Positions 13,110 through 26,150 of a stretch of DNA of 64,000 nt are shown in pieces. The DNA is taken from the NCBI GenBank assembly GCA_963170055.1, contig CAUJGJ010000015.1:62001-126000 (forward strand). Direction: 5' to 3'. Origin of the DNA: Halisarca cf. caerulea. Lineage: Eukaryota; Porifera; Demospongiae; Chondrillida; Halisarcidae. The position numbers and the translations under genes are program-made. Each line of letters starts with the position of its first letter. Position 1 is the stretch's first letter. The notes under the pieces were generated by a model. It made no database searches. It was given only the letters and a program-made list of their open reading frames with translations, and was not told the origin of the DNA.

Positions 13110-14750
13110 GAAGTTTCTGAAGTGCTGTGGGCTTATTTGTGTAGTGTTGGATATGCTGGTGCTAATACCAATATTTGGCACTAGCACCACGCACATTCCC
13201 AGTGGACACACATAACCTTTCTGAAGTGCTGTGGGCGTATTTGTGTAGTGTTGGATATGCTGGTGCTAATACCAATATTTGGCACTTGCACCACGCACAT
13301 TCCCAGTGGACACACATGACCTTTCTGAAGTACTGTGGGCGTATTTGTGCAGTGTTGGATATGCTGGTGCTAATACCAATATTTGGCACTAGCACCACGC
13401 ACATTCCCAGTGGACACACATGAAGTTTCTGAAGTGCTGTGGGCGTATTTGTGTAATGTTGGATATGCTGGTGCTAATACGAATATTTGGCACTAGCACC
13501 ACGCACATTACCAGTGGACACACATGACCTTTCTGAAGTGCTGTGGGCGTATTTGTGTAGTGTTGGATATGCTGGTGCTAATACCAATATTTGGCACTGG
13601 CACCACGCACATTCCCAGTGGACACTCATGACCTTTCTGAAGTGCTGTGGGCGTATTTGTGTAGTGTTGGATATGCTGGTGCTATTACCAATATTTGGCA
13701 CTAGCCCAACGCACATTCCCATTGGACACACATGACCTTACTGAAGTGCTGTGGGCGGATTTGTGTAGTGTTGGATATGCTGGTGCTAATACCAATATTT
13801 GGCACTAGCCCCACGCACATTCCCGGTGGACACACATGAAGTTTCTGATGTGCTGTGGGCGTATTTGTGTAGTGTTGGATATGCTGGTGCTAATACCAAT
13901 ATTTGGCACTAGCCCCACGCACATTCCCATTGGACACACATGACTTTACTGAAGTGCTGTGGGCGTATTTGTGTAGTGTTGGATATGCTGGTGCTAATAC
14001 CAATATTTGGCACTAGCCCCACGCACATTCCCGGTGGACACACATGAAGTTTCTGAAGTGCTGTGGGCTTATTTGTGTAGTGTTGGATATGCTGGTGCTA
14101 ATACCAATATTTGGCACTAGCCTAACGCACATTGCCGGTGGACACACATGAAGTTTCTGAAGTACTGTGGGCGTATTTGTGTAGTGTTGGATATGCTGGT
14201 GCTAATACGAATATTTGGCACTAGCCCCACGCACATTCCCGGTGGACACACATGAAGTTTCTGATGTGCTGTGGGCGTATTTGTGTTGTGTTGGATATGC
14301 TGGTGCTAATACCAATATTTGGCACTAGCCCCACGCACATTCCTATTGGACACACATGACCTTACTGAAGTGCTGTGGGCGTATTTGTGTAGTGTTGGAT
14401 ATGCTGGTGCTAATACCAATATTTGGCACTAGCACCACGCACATTCCCGGTGGACACACATGAAGTTTCTGAAGTGCTGTGGGCGTATTTGTGTAGTGTT
14501 GGATATGCTGGTGCTAATACCAATATTTGGCACTAGCCCAACGCACATTCCCATTGGACACACATGACCTTACTGAAGTGCTGTGGGCGTATTTGTGTAG
14601 TGTTGGATATGCTGGTGCTAATACCAATATTTGGCACTAGCCCCACGCACATTCCCGGTGGACACACATGAAGTTTCTGATGTGCTGTGGGCGTATTTGT
14701 GTAGTGTTGGATATGCTGGTGCTAATACCAATATTTGGCACTAGCCCCAC
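13110..14750. repeat. 19-mer duplication source block (repeats at +1976 and +6448)
   Basis: A run with CATAACCTTTCTG, GGCACTTGCACC, GTGCAGTG, ATACGAATATTTGG and GGCACTGGCACC in fixed order recurs 1976 bp downstream (from ~15,090) and again near 19,560. Sampled markers match at exact offsets, for example CACTTGCACC near 13283, 15259 and 19731. A few point differences separate the copies: AGCCTAACG at about 14119 against AGCCCCACG at 16095, and ACACAAG at about 13105 is unique. Edges are approximate. Confidence 0.8.
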
Positions 14751-17309
14751 GCACATTCCCGGTGGACACACATGAAGTTTCTGAAGTGCTGTGGGCTTAT
14801 TTGTGTAGTGTTGGATATGCTGGTGCTAATACCAATATTTGGCACTAGCCCCACGCACATTCCCGGTGGACACACATGAAGTTTCTGAAGTGCTGTGGGC
14901 GTACTTGTGTAGTGTTGAATATGCTGGTGCTAATACCAATATTTGGCACTAGCCCCACGCACATTGCCGGTGGACACACATGAAGTTTCTGAAGTGCTGT
15001 GGGCGTATTTGTGTAGTGTTGGATATGCTGGTGCTAATACCAATATTTGGCACTAGCACCACGCACATTCCCAGTGGACACACATGAAGTTTCTGAAGTG
15101 CTGTGGGCTTATTTGTGTAGTGTTGGATATGCTGGTGCTAATACCAATATTTGGCACTAGCACCACGCACATTCCCAGTGGACACACATAACCTTTCTGA
15201 AGTGCTGTGGGCGTATTTGTGTAGTGTTGGATATGCTGGTGCTAATACCAATATTTGGCACTTGCACCACGCACATTCCCAGTGGACACACATGACCTTT
15301 CTGAAGTACTGTGGGCGTATTTGTGCAGTGTTGGATATGCTGGTGCTAATACCAATATTTGGCACTAGCACCACGCACATTCCCAGTGGACACACATGAA
15401 GTTTCTGAAGTGCTGTGGGCGTATTTGTGTAATGTTGGATATGCTGGTGCTAATACGAATATTTGGCACTAGAACCACGCACATTCCCAGTGGACACACA
15501 TGACCTTTCTGAAGTGCTGTGGGCGTATTTGTGTAGTGTTGGATATGCTGGTGCTAATACCAATATTTGGCACTGGCACCACGCACATTCCCAGTGGACA
15601 CTCATGACCTTTCTGAAGTGCTGTGGGCGTATTTGTGTAGTGTTGGATATGCTGGTGCTATTACCAATATTTGGCACTAGCCCAACGCACATTCCCATTG
15701 GACACACATGACCTTACTGAAGTGCTGTGGGCGGATTTGTGTAGTGTTGGATATGCTGGTGCTAATACCAATATTTGGCACTAGCCCCACGCACATTCCC
15801 GGTGGACACACATGAAGTTTCTGATGTGCTGTGGGCGTATTTGTGTAGTGTTGGATATGCTGGTGCTAATACCAATATTTGGCACTAGCCCCACGCACAT
15901 TCCCATTGGACACACATGACTTTACTGAAGTGCTGTGGGCGTATTTGTGTAGTGTTGGATATGCTGGTGCTAATACCAATATTTGGCACTAGCCCCACGC
16001 ACATTCCCGGTGGACACACATGAAGTTTCTGAAGTGCTGTGGGCTTATTTGTGTAGTGTTGGATATGCTGGTGCTAATACCAATATTTGGCACTAGCCCC
16101 ACGCACATTGCCGGTGGACACACATGAAGTTTCTGAAGTACTGTGGGCGTATTTGTGTAGTGTTGGATATGCTGGTGCTAATACCAATATTTGGCACTAG
16201 CCCCACGCACATTCCCGGTGGACACACATGAAGTTTCTGATGTGCTGTGGGCGTATTTGTGTAGTGTTGGATATGCTGGTGCTAATACCAATATTTGGCA
16301 CTAGCCCCACGCACATTCCTATTGGACACACATGACCTTACTGAAGTGCTGTGGGCGTATTTGTGTAGTGTTGGATATGCTGGTGCTAATACCAATATTT
16401 GGCACTAGCACCACGCACATTCCCGGTGGACACACATGAAGTTTCTGAAGTGCTGTGGGCGTATTTGTGTAGTGTTGGATATGCTGGTGCTAATACCAAT
16501 ATTTGGCACTAGCCCCACGCACATTCCCATTGGACACACATGACCTTACTGAAGTGCTGTGGGCGTATTTGTGTAGTGTTGGATATGCTGGTGCTAATGC
16601 CAATATTTGGCACTAGCCCCACGCACATTCCCGGTGGACACACATGAAGTTTCTGATGTGCTGTGGGCGTATTTGTGTAGTGTTGGATATGCTGGTGCTA
16701 ATACCAATATTTGGCACTAGCCCCACGCACATTCCCGGTGGACACACATGAAGTTTCTGAAGTGCTGTGGGCGTATTTGTGTAGTGTTGGATATGCTGGT
16801 GCTAATACCAATATTTGGCACTAGCCCCACGCACATTCCCGGTGGACACACATGAAGTTTCTGAAGTGCTGTGGGCTTATTTGTGTAGTGTTGGATATGC
16901 TGGTGCTAATACCAATATTTGGCACTAGCCCCACGCACATTCCCGGTGGACACACATGAAGTTTCTGAAGTGCTGTGGGCGTATTTGTGTAGTGTTGGAT
17001 ATGCTGGTGCTAATACCAATATTTGGCACTAGCCCCACGCACATTCCCGGTGGACACACATGAAGTTTCTGAAGTGCTGTGGGCGTATTTGTGTAGTGTT
17101 GGATATGCTGGTGCTAATACCAATATTTGGCACTAGCCCCACGCACATTCCCGGTGGACACACATGAAGTTTCTGAAGTGCTGTGGGCTTATTTGTGTAG
17201 TGTTGGATATGCTGGTGCTAATACCAATATTTGGCACTAGCCCCACGCACATTCCCGGTGGACACACATGAAGTTTCTGAAGTGCTGTAGGCGTATTTGT
17301 GTAGTGTTG

Positions 17310-18760
17310 GATATGCTGGTGCTAATACCAATATTTGGCACTAGCACCACGCACATTCCCAGTGGACACACATGAAGTTTCTGAAGTGCTGTGGGCTTAT
17401 TTGTGTAGTGTTGGATATGCTGGTGCTAATACAAATATTTGGCACTAGCACCACGCACATTCCCAGTGGACACACATGAAGTTTCTGAAGTGCTGTTGGC
17501 GTATTTGTGTAGTGTTGGATATGCTGGTGCTAATACGAATATTTGGCACTAGCACCACGCACATTCCCAGTGGACACACATGACCTTTCTGAAGTGCTGT
17601 GGGCGTATTTGTGTAGTGTTGGATATGCTGGTGCTAATACCAATATTTGGCACTGGCACCACGCACATTCCCAGTGGACACTCATGACCTTTCTGAAGTG
17701 CTGTGGGCGTATTTGCGTAGTGTTGGATATGGTGGTGCTAATACCAATATTTGGCACTAGCACCACGCACATTCCCAGTGGGCACACATGACCTTTCTGA
17801 AGTTCTGTGGGCGTATTTGTGTAGTGTTGGATATGCTGGTGCTATTACCAATATTTGGCACTAGCCCAACGCACATTCCCATTGCACACACATGACCTTA
17901 TTGAAGAGCTGTGGGCGTATTTGTGTAGTGTTGGATATGCTGGTGCTAATACCAATATTTGGCACTAGCCCCACGCACATTCCCGGTGGACACACATGAA
18001 GTTTCTGAAGTACTGTGGGCTTATTTGTGTAGTGTTGGATATGCTGGTGCTAATACCAATATTTGGCACTAGCCCCACGCACATTCCCGGTGGACACACA
18101 TGAAGTTTCTGAAGTGCTGTGGGCGTATTTGTGTAGTGTTGGATATGCTGGTGCTAATACCAATATTTGGCACTAGCACCACGCACATTCCCAGTGGACA
18201 CACATGAAGTTTCTGAAGTGCTGTGGGCTTATTTGTGTAGTGTTGGATATGCTGGTGCTAATACAAATATTTGGCACTAGCACCACGCACATTCCCAGTG
18301 GACACACATGAAGTTTCTGAAGTGCTGTTGGCGTATTTGTGTAGTGTTGGATATGCTGGTGCTAATACGAATATTTGGCACTAGCACCACGCACATTCCC
18401 AGTGGACACACATGAAGTTTCTGAAGTGCTGTGGGCGTATTTGTGTAGTGTTGGATATGCTGGTGCTAATACCAATATTTGGCACTGGCACCACGCACAT
18501 TCCCAGTGGACACTCATGACCTTTCTGAAGTGCTGTGGGCGTATTTGCGTAGTGTTGGATATGGTGGTGCTAAATCCAATATTTGGCACTAGCACCACGC
18601 ACATTCCCAGTGGGCACACATGACCTTTCTGAAGTTCTGTGGGCGTATTTGTGTAGTGTTGGATATGCTGGTGCTATTACCAATATTTGGCACTAGCCCA
18701 ACGCACATTCCCATTGGACACACATGACCTTACTGAAGAGCTGTGGGCGTATTTGTGTAG
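17310..18760. repeat. 8-mer (832-bp) tandem duplication
   Basis: The run GGGCTTATTTG, ATACAAATATT, GCTGTTGGCGT, ATACGAATATT, GGCACTGGCACC, ATTTGCGTAG occurs from about 17,310 and again from about 18,142, at an 832-bp offset. Copy 2 differs at a few bases: an AGTTT monomer replaces CCTTT near 18,416, and GCTAAATCC near 18,570 replaces GCTAATACC. Confidence 0.8.
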
Positions 18761-20890
18761 TGTTGGATATGCTGGTGCTAATACCAATATTTGGCACTAG
18801 CCCCACGCACATTCCAGGTGGACACACATGAAGTTTCTGATGTGCTGTGGGCGTATTTGTGTAGTGTTGGATATGCTGGTGCTAATACCAATATTTGGCA
18901 CTAGCCCCACGCACATTCCCATTGGACACACATGACCTTACTGAAGTGCTGTGGGCGTATTTGTGTAGTGTTGGATATGCTGGTGCTAATACCAATATTT
19001 GGCACTAGCCCAACGCACATTCCCATTGGACACACATGACCTTACTGAAGTGCTGTGGGCGTATTTGTGTAGTGTTGGATATGCTGGTGCTAATACCAAT
19101 ATTTGGCACTAGCCCCACGCACATTCCCGGTGGACACACATGAAGTTTCTGATGTGCTGTGGGCGTATTTGTGTAGTGTTGGATATGCTGGTGCTAATAC
19201 CAATATTTGGGACTAGCCCCACGCACATTCCCATTGGACACACATGACCTTACTGAAGTGCTGTGGGCGTATTTGTGTAGTGTTGGATATGCTGGTGCTA
19301 ATACCAATATTTGGCACTAGCCCCACGCACATTCCCGGTGGACACACATGAAGTTTCTGAAGTGCTGTGGGCGTATTTGTGTAGTGTTGGATATGCTGGT
19401 GCTAATACCAATATTTGGCACTAGCCCCACGCACATTGCCGGTGGACACACATGAAGTTTCTGAAGTGCTGTGGGCGTATTTGTGTAGTGTTGGATATGC
19501 TGGTGCTAATACCAATATTTGGCACTAGCACCACGCACATTCCCAGTGGACACACATGAAGTTTCTGAAGTGCTGTGGGCTTATTTGTGTAGTGTTGGAT
19601 ATGCTGGTGCTAATACCAATATTTGGCACTAGCACCACGCACATTCCCAGTGGACACACATAACCTTTCTGAAGTGCTGTGGGCGTATTTGTGTAGTGTT
19701 GGATATGCTGGTGCTAATACCAATATTTGGCACTTGCACCACGCACATTCCCAGTGGACACACATGACCTTTCTGAAGTACTGTGGGCGTATTTGTGCAG
19801 TGTTGGATATGCTGGTGCTAATACCAATATTTGGCACTAGCACCACGCACATTCCCAGTGGACACACATGAAGTTTCTGAAGTGCTGTGGGCGTATTTGT
19901 GTAATGTTGGATATGCTGGTGCTAATACGAATATTTGGCACTAGCACCACGCACATTCCCAGTGGACACACATGACCTTTCTGAAGTGCTGTGGGCGTAT
20001 TTGTGTAGTGTTGGATATGCTGGTGCTAATACCAATATTTGGCACTGGCACCACGCACATTCCCAGTGGACACTCATGACCTTTCTGAAGTGCTGTGGGC
20101 GTATTTGTGTAGTGTTGGATATGCTGGTGCTATTACCAATATTTGGCACTAGCCCAACGCACATTCCCATTGGACACACATGACCTTACTGAAGTGCTGT
20201 GGGCGGATTTGTGTAGTGTTGGATATGCTGGTGCTAATACCAATATTTGGCACTAGCCCCACGCACATTCCCGGTGGACACACATGAAGTTTCTGATGTG
20301 CTGTGGGCGTATTTGTGTAGTGTTGGATATGCTGGTGCTAATACCAATATTTGGCACTAGCCCCACGCACATTCCCATTGGACACACATGACTTTACTGA
20401 AGTCCTGTGGGCGTATTTGTGTAGTGTTGGATATGCTGGTGCTAATACCAATATTTGGCACTAGCCCCACGCACATTCCCGGTGGACACACATGAAGTTT
20501 CTGAAGTGCTGTGGGCTTATTTGTGTAGTGTTGGATATGCTGGTGCTAATACCAATATTTGGCACTAGCCCCACGCACATTGCCGGTGGACACACATGAA
20601 GTTTCTGAAGTACTGTGGGCGTATTTGTGTAGTGTTGGATATGCTGGTGCTAATACCAATATTTGGCACTAGCCCCACGCACATTCCCGGTGGACACACA
20701 TGAAGTTTCTGATGTGCTGTGGGCGTATTTGTGTAGTGTTGGATATGCTGGTGCTAATACCAATATTTGGCACTAGCCCCACGCACATTCCTATTGGACA
20801 CACATGACCTTACTGAAGTGCTGTGGGCGTATTTGTGTAGTGTTGCATATGCTGGTGCTAATACCAATATTTGGCACTAGCACCACGCAC
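18360..20890. repeat. 31-mer block, copy 1 (copy 2 at 21,584-24,012)
   Basis: Markers ATACGAAT (18367), GGGACTAG (19209), ATTGCCGG (~19435), CACTTGCACC (~19731) and GGCACTGG (~20041) recur 3224 bp downstream. After a one-monomer loss in copy 2 near 23,330 the offset becomes 3120 bp: CCTATTGG at about 20,790 and 23,910. Sampled identity is very high, with scattered single-base differences. Confidence 0.85.
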
Positions 20891-21583
20891 ATTCCCGGTG
20901 GACACACATGAAGTTTCTGAAGTGCTGTGGGCGTATTTGTGTAGTGTTGGATATGCTGGTGCTAATACCAATATTTGGCACTAGCCCAACGCACATTCCC
21001 ATTGGACACACATGACCTTACTGAAGTGCTGTGGGCGTATTTGTGTAGTGTTGGATATGCTGGTGCTAATACCAATATTTGGCACTAGCCCCACGCACAT
21101 TCCCGGTGGACACACATGAAGTTTCTGATGTGCTGTGGGCGTATTTGTGTAGTGTTGGATATGCTGGTGCTAATACCAATATTTGGCACTAGCCCCACGC
21201 ACATTCCCGGTGGACACACATGAAGTTTCTGATGTGCTGTGGGCGTATTTGTGTAGTGTTGGATATGCTGGTGCTAATACCAATATTTGGCACTAGCACC
21301 ACGCACATTCCCAGTGGACACACATGACCTTTCTGAAGTGCTGTGGGCGTATTTGTGTAGTGTTGGATATGCTGGTGCTAATACCAATATTTGGCACTAG
21401 CACCACGCACATTCCCAGTGGACACACATGAAGTTTCTGAAGTGCTGTTGGCTTATTTGTGTAGTGTTGGATATGCTGGTGCTAATACAAATATTTGGCA
21501 CTAGCACCACGCACATTCCCAGTGGACACACATAACCTTTCTGAAGTGCTGTGGGCGTATTTGTGTAGTGTTGGATATGCTGG

Positions 21584-24012
21584 TGCTAATACGAATATTT
21601 GGCACTAGCACCACGCACATTCCCAGTGGACACACATGACCTTTCTGAAGTGCTGTGGGCGTATTTGTGTAGTGTTGGATATGCTGGTGCTAATACCAAT
21701 ATTTGGCACTGGCACCACGCACATTCCCAGTGGACACTCATGACCTTTCTGAAGTGCTGTGGGCGTATTTGCGTAGTGTTGGATATGGTGGTGCTAATAC
21801 CAATATTTGGCACTAGCACCACGCACATTCCCAGTGGGCACACATGACCTTTCTGAAGTTCTGTGGGCGTATTTGTGTAGTGTTGGATATGTTGGTGCTA
21901 TTACCAATATTTGGAACTAGCCCAACGCACATTCCCATTGGACACACATGACCTTACTGAAGAGCTGTGGGCGTATTTGTGTAGTGTTGGATATGCTGGT
22001 GCTAATACCAATATTTGGCACTAGCCCCACGCACATTCCCGGTGGACACACATGAAGTTTCTGATGTGCTGTGGGCGTATTTGTGTAGTGTTGGATATGC
22101 TGGTGCTAATACCAATATTTGGCACTAGCCCCACGCACATTCCCATTGGACACACATGACCTTACTGAAGTGCTGTGGGCGTATTTGTGTAGTGTTGGAT
22201 ATGCTGGTGCTAATACCAATATTTGGCACTAGCCCAACGCACATTCCCATTGGACACACATGACCTTACTGAAGTGCTGTGGGCGTATTTGTGTAGTGTT
22301 GGATATGCTGGTGCTAATACCAATATTTGGCACTAGCCCCACGCACATTCCCGGTGGACACACATGAAGTTTCTGATGTGCTGTGGGTGTATTTGTGTAG
22401 TGTTGGATATGCTGGTGCTAATACCAATATTTGGGACTAGCCCCACGCACATTCCCATTGGACACACATGACCTTACTGAAGTGCTGTGGGCGTATTTGT
22501 GTAGTGTTGGATATGCTGGTGCTAATACCAATATTTGGCACTAGCCCCACGCACATTCCCGGTGGACACACATGAAGTTTCTGAAGTGCTGTGGGCGTAT
22601 TTGTGTAGTGTTGGATATGCTGGTGCTAATACCAATATTTGGCACTAGCCCCACGCACATTGCCGGTGGACACACATGAAGTTTCTGAAGTGCTGTGGGC
22701 GTATTTGTGTAGTGTTGGATATGCTGGTGCTAATACCAATATTTGGCACTAGCACCACGCACATTCCCAGTGGACACACATGAAGTTTCTGAAGTGCTGT
22801 GGGCTTATTTGTGTAGTGTTGGATATGCTGGTGCTAATACCAATATTTGGCACTAGCACCACGCACATTCCCAGTGGACACACATAACCTTTCTGAAGTG
22901 CTGTGGGCGTATTTGTGTAGTGTTGGATATGCTGGTGCTAATACCAATATTTGGCACTTGCACCACGCACATTCCCAGTGGACACACATGACCTTTCTGA
23001 AGTACTGTGGGCGTATTTGTGTAGTGTTGGATATGCTGGTGCTAATACCAATATTTGGCACTAGCACCACGCACATTCCCAGTGGACACACATGAAGTTT
23101 CTGAAGTGCTGTGGGCGTATTTGTGTAATGTTGTATATGCTGGTGCTAATACGAATATTTGGCACTAGCACCACGCACATTCCCAGTGGACACACATGAC
23201 CTTTCTGAAGTGCTGTGGGCGTATTTGTGTAGTGTTGGATATGCTGGTGCTAATACCAATATTTGGCACTGGCACCACGCACATTCCCAGTGGACACTCA
23301 TGACCTTTCTGAAGTGCTGTGGGCGTATTTGTGTAGTGTTGGATATGCTGGTGCTAATACCAATATTTGGCACTAGCCCCACGCACATTCCCGGTGGACA
23401 CACATGAAGTTTCTGATGTGCTGTGGGCGTATTTGTGTAGTGTTGGATATGCTGGTGCTAATACCAATATTTGGTACTAGCCCCACGCACATTCCCATTG
23501 GACACACATGACTTTACTGAAGTGCTGTGGGCGTATTTGTGTAGTGTTGGATATGCTGGTGCTAATACCAATATTTGGCACTAGCCCCACGCACATTCCC
23601 GGTGGACACACATGAAGTTTCTGAAGTGCTGTGGGCTTATTTGTGTAGTGTTGGATATGCTGGTGCTAATACCAATATTTGGCACTAGCCCCACGCACAT
23701 TGCCGGTGGACACACATGAAGTTTCTGAAGTACTGTGGGCGTATTTGTGTAGTGTTGGATATGCTGGTGCTAATACCAATATTTGGCACTAGCCCCACGC
23801 ACATTCCCGGTGGACACACATGAAGTTTCTGATGTGCTGTGGGCGTATTTGTGTAGTGTTGGATATGCTGGTGCTAATACCAATATTTGGCACTAGCCCC
23901 ACGCACATTCCTATTGGACACACATGACCTTACTGAAGTGCTGTGGGCGTATTTGTGTAGTGTTGGATATGCTGGTGCTAATACCAATATTTGGCACTAG
24001 CACCACGCACAT
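21584..24012. repeat. 31-mer block, copy 2, one monomer shorter
   Basis: Matches 18,360-20,890. In copy 1 a GCTATTACCAAT/AGCCCAACG/CATTGG unit is followed by a GGGCGGATTTG unit. In copy 2 these are fused into one monomer near 23,330, which starts like the first and ends like the second. Similarity ends where copy 2 reads GTGGAGACACATG at about 24,019. Confidence 0.85.
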
Positions 24013-26150
24013 TCCCAGTGGAGACACATGAAGTTTCTGAAGTGCTGTGGGCGTATTTGTGTAGTGTTGGATATGCTGGTGCTAATACCAATATTTGGCA
24101 CTAGCACCACGCACATTCCCAGTGGACATACATAACCTTTCTGATGTACTGTGGGCGTATTTGTGTAGTGTTGGATATGCTGGTGCTAATACCAATATTT
24201 GGCACTAGCACCACGCACATTCCCAGTGGACACACATGACCTTTCCGAAGTACTGTGGGCGTATTTGTGCAGTGTTGGATATGCTGGTGCTAATACCAAT
24301 ATTTGGCACTAGCACCACGCACATTCCCAGTGGACACACATGAAGTTTCTGAAGTGCTGTGGGCGTATTTGTGTAATGTTGCATATGCTGGTGCTAATAC
24401 GAATATTTGGCACTAGCACCACGCACATTCTCAGTGGACACACATGACCTTTCTGAAGTACTGTGGGCGTATTTGTGTAGTGTTGGATATGGTGGTGCTA
24501 ATACCAATATTTGGCACTAGCACCACGCACATTCCCAGTGGACACACATGACCTTTCTGAAGTGCTGTGGGCGTATTTGTGTAGTGTTGGATATGTTGGT
24601 GCTAATACCAATATTTGGCACTAGCACCACGCACATTCCCAGTGGACACACATTACCTTACTGAAGTGCTGTGGGCGTATTTGTGTAGTGTTGGATATGC
24701 TGGTGCTAATACCAATATTTGGCACTAGCCCCACTCACATTCCCGGTGGACACACACGAAGTTTCTGAAGTGCTGTGGTCGTATTTGTGTAGTGTTGGAT
24801 ATGCTGGTTCTAATACGAATATTTGGCACTAGAACCACGCACATTCCCAGTGGACACACATGACCTTACTGAAGTTCTGTGGGCGTATTTGTGTAGTATT
24901 GGATATGCTGGTGCTAATATGAATATTTGGCACTAGCCCCACGCACATTCCCGGTGGACACACATGAAGTTTCTGAAGTGCTGTGGGCGTATTTGTGTAG
25001 TGTTGGATATGCTGGTGCTAATACCAATATTTGGCACTAGCCCCACGCACAATCCCAGTGGACACACATGACGTTTCTGAAGTGCTGTGGGCGTATTTGT
25101 GTAGTGTTGGATATGCTGGTGCTAATACCAATATTTGGCACTAACACCACACACATTCCCAGTGGACACACATGACCTTTCTGAAGTACTGTGGGCGTAT
25201 TTGTGTAGTGTTGGATATGCTGGTGCTAATACCAATATTTGGCACTAGCACCACGCACATTCCCAGTGGACACACATTACCTTACTGAAGTGCTGTGGGC
25301 GTATTTGTGTAGTGTTGGATATGCTGGTGCTAATACAAATATTTGGCACTAGCACCACGCACATTCCCAGTGCACACACATGAAGTTTCTGAAGTGCTGT
25401 GGGCGTATTTGTGTAGTGTTGGATATGGTGGTGCTAATACCAATATTTGGCACTAGCACCACGCACATTCCCGGTGGACACACAAAGTTTCTGAAGTGCT
25501 GTGGTCGTATTTGTGTAGTGTTGGATATGCTGGTTCTAATACGAATATTTGGCACTAGCACCACGCACATTCCCAGTGGACACACATGACCTTACTGAAG
25601 TTCTGTGGGCGTATTTGTGTAGTATTGGATATGCTTGTGCTAATATGAATATTTGGCACTAGCCCCACGCACATTCCCGGTGGACACACATGAAGTTTCT
25701 GAAGTGCTGTGGGCGTATTTGTGTAGTGTTGGATATGCTGGTGCTAATACCAATATTTGGCACTAGCCCCACGCACATTCCCAGTGGACACACATGACGT
25801 TTCTGAAGTGCTGTGGGCGTATTTGTGTAGTGTTGGATATGCTGGTGCTAATACCAATATTTGGCACAAACACCACACACATTCCCAGTGGACACACATG
25901 ACCTTTCTGAAGTACTGTGGGCGTATTTGTGTAGTGTTGGATATGCTGGTGCTAATACCAATATTTGGCACTAGCACCACGCACATTCCCAGTGGACACA
26001 CATGAAGTTTCTTAACTACTGTGGGCGTATTTGTGTAATGTTGGATATGCTGGTGCTAATACCAATATTTGGCACTAGCACCACGCAACTTCCCAGTGGA
26101 CACACATGACGTTTCTGAAGTGCTGTGGGCGTATTTGTGTAGTGTTGGAT
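24012..26150. repeat. Domain D: mixed monomers, block shared with domain J
   Basis: Contains ACACATTACCTTACTG, CACACACGAAG, GTGGTCGTATTTG, ATACGAAT and GTATTGGATATG...ATATGAAT monomers in the same order as near 56,600-57,400, 60,700-61,400 and 62,500-63,200. An internal 7-mer-scale repeat is visible: GGTTCTAATACGAAT at about 24,806 and 25,532. Also holds a 2-bp deletion monomer at 25,484. Confidence 0.75.
25484..25485. other. 2-bp deletion at monomer start (ACACAAAGTTT)
   Basis: ACACACATGAAGTTT reads ACACACAAAGTTT at 25,479-25,491, losing TG and making a 102-bp monomer. This removes the TGA at monomer position 11 and merges two frames, which creates the open frame noticed there on both strands. 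Confidence 0.85.

Larger units (their letters stand above)
10350..24012. repeat. Domain C: CCCC/ATTGG monomer family with 8-, 19- and 31-mer duplications
   Basis: From about 10,360 the monomer pool changes. AGCCCCACG or AGCCCAACG replaces AGCACCACG in many units, the join reads CCCATTGG or CCCGGTGG, and GGGCTTATTTG (G-to-T at the first CpG) is common. Blocks recur at 832 bp (8 monomers), 1976 bp (19), 3224 bp (31), 4056 bp (39), 4472 bp (43) and 6656 bp (64), all exact multiples of 104. CATTGG is nearly always followed by a CCTTA-type monomer and CCGGTGG by an AGTTT-type, so variants are linked across the monomer start. Confidence 0.85.
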
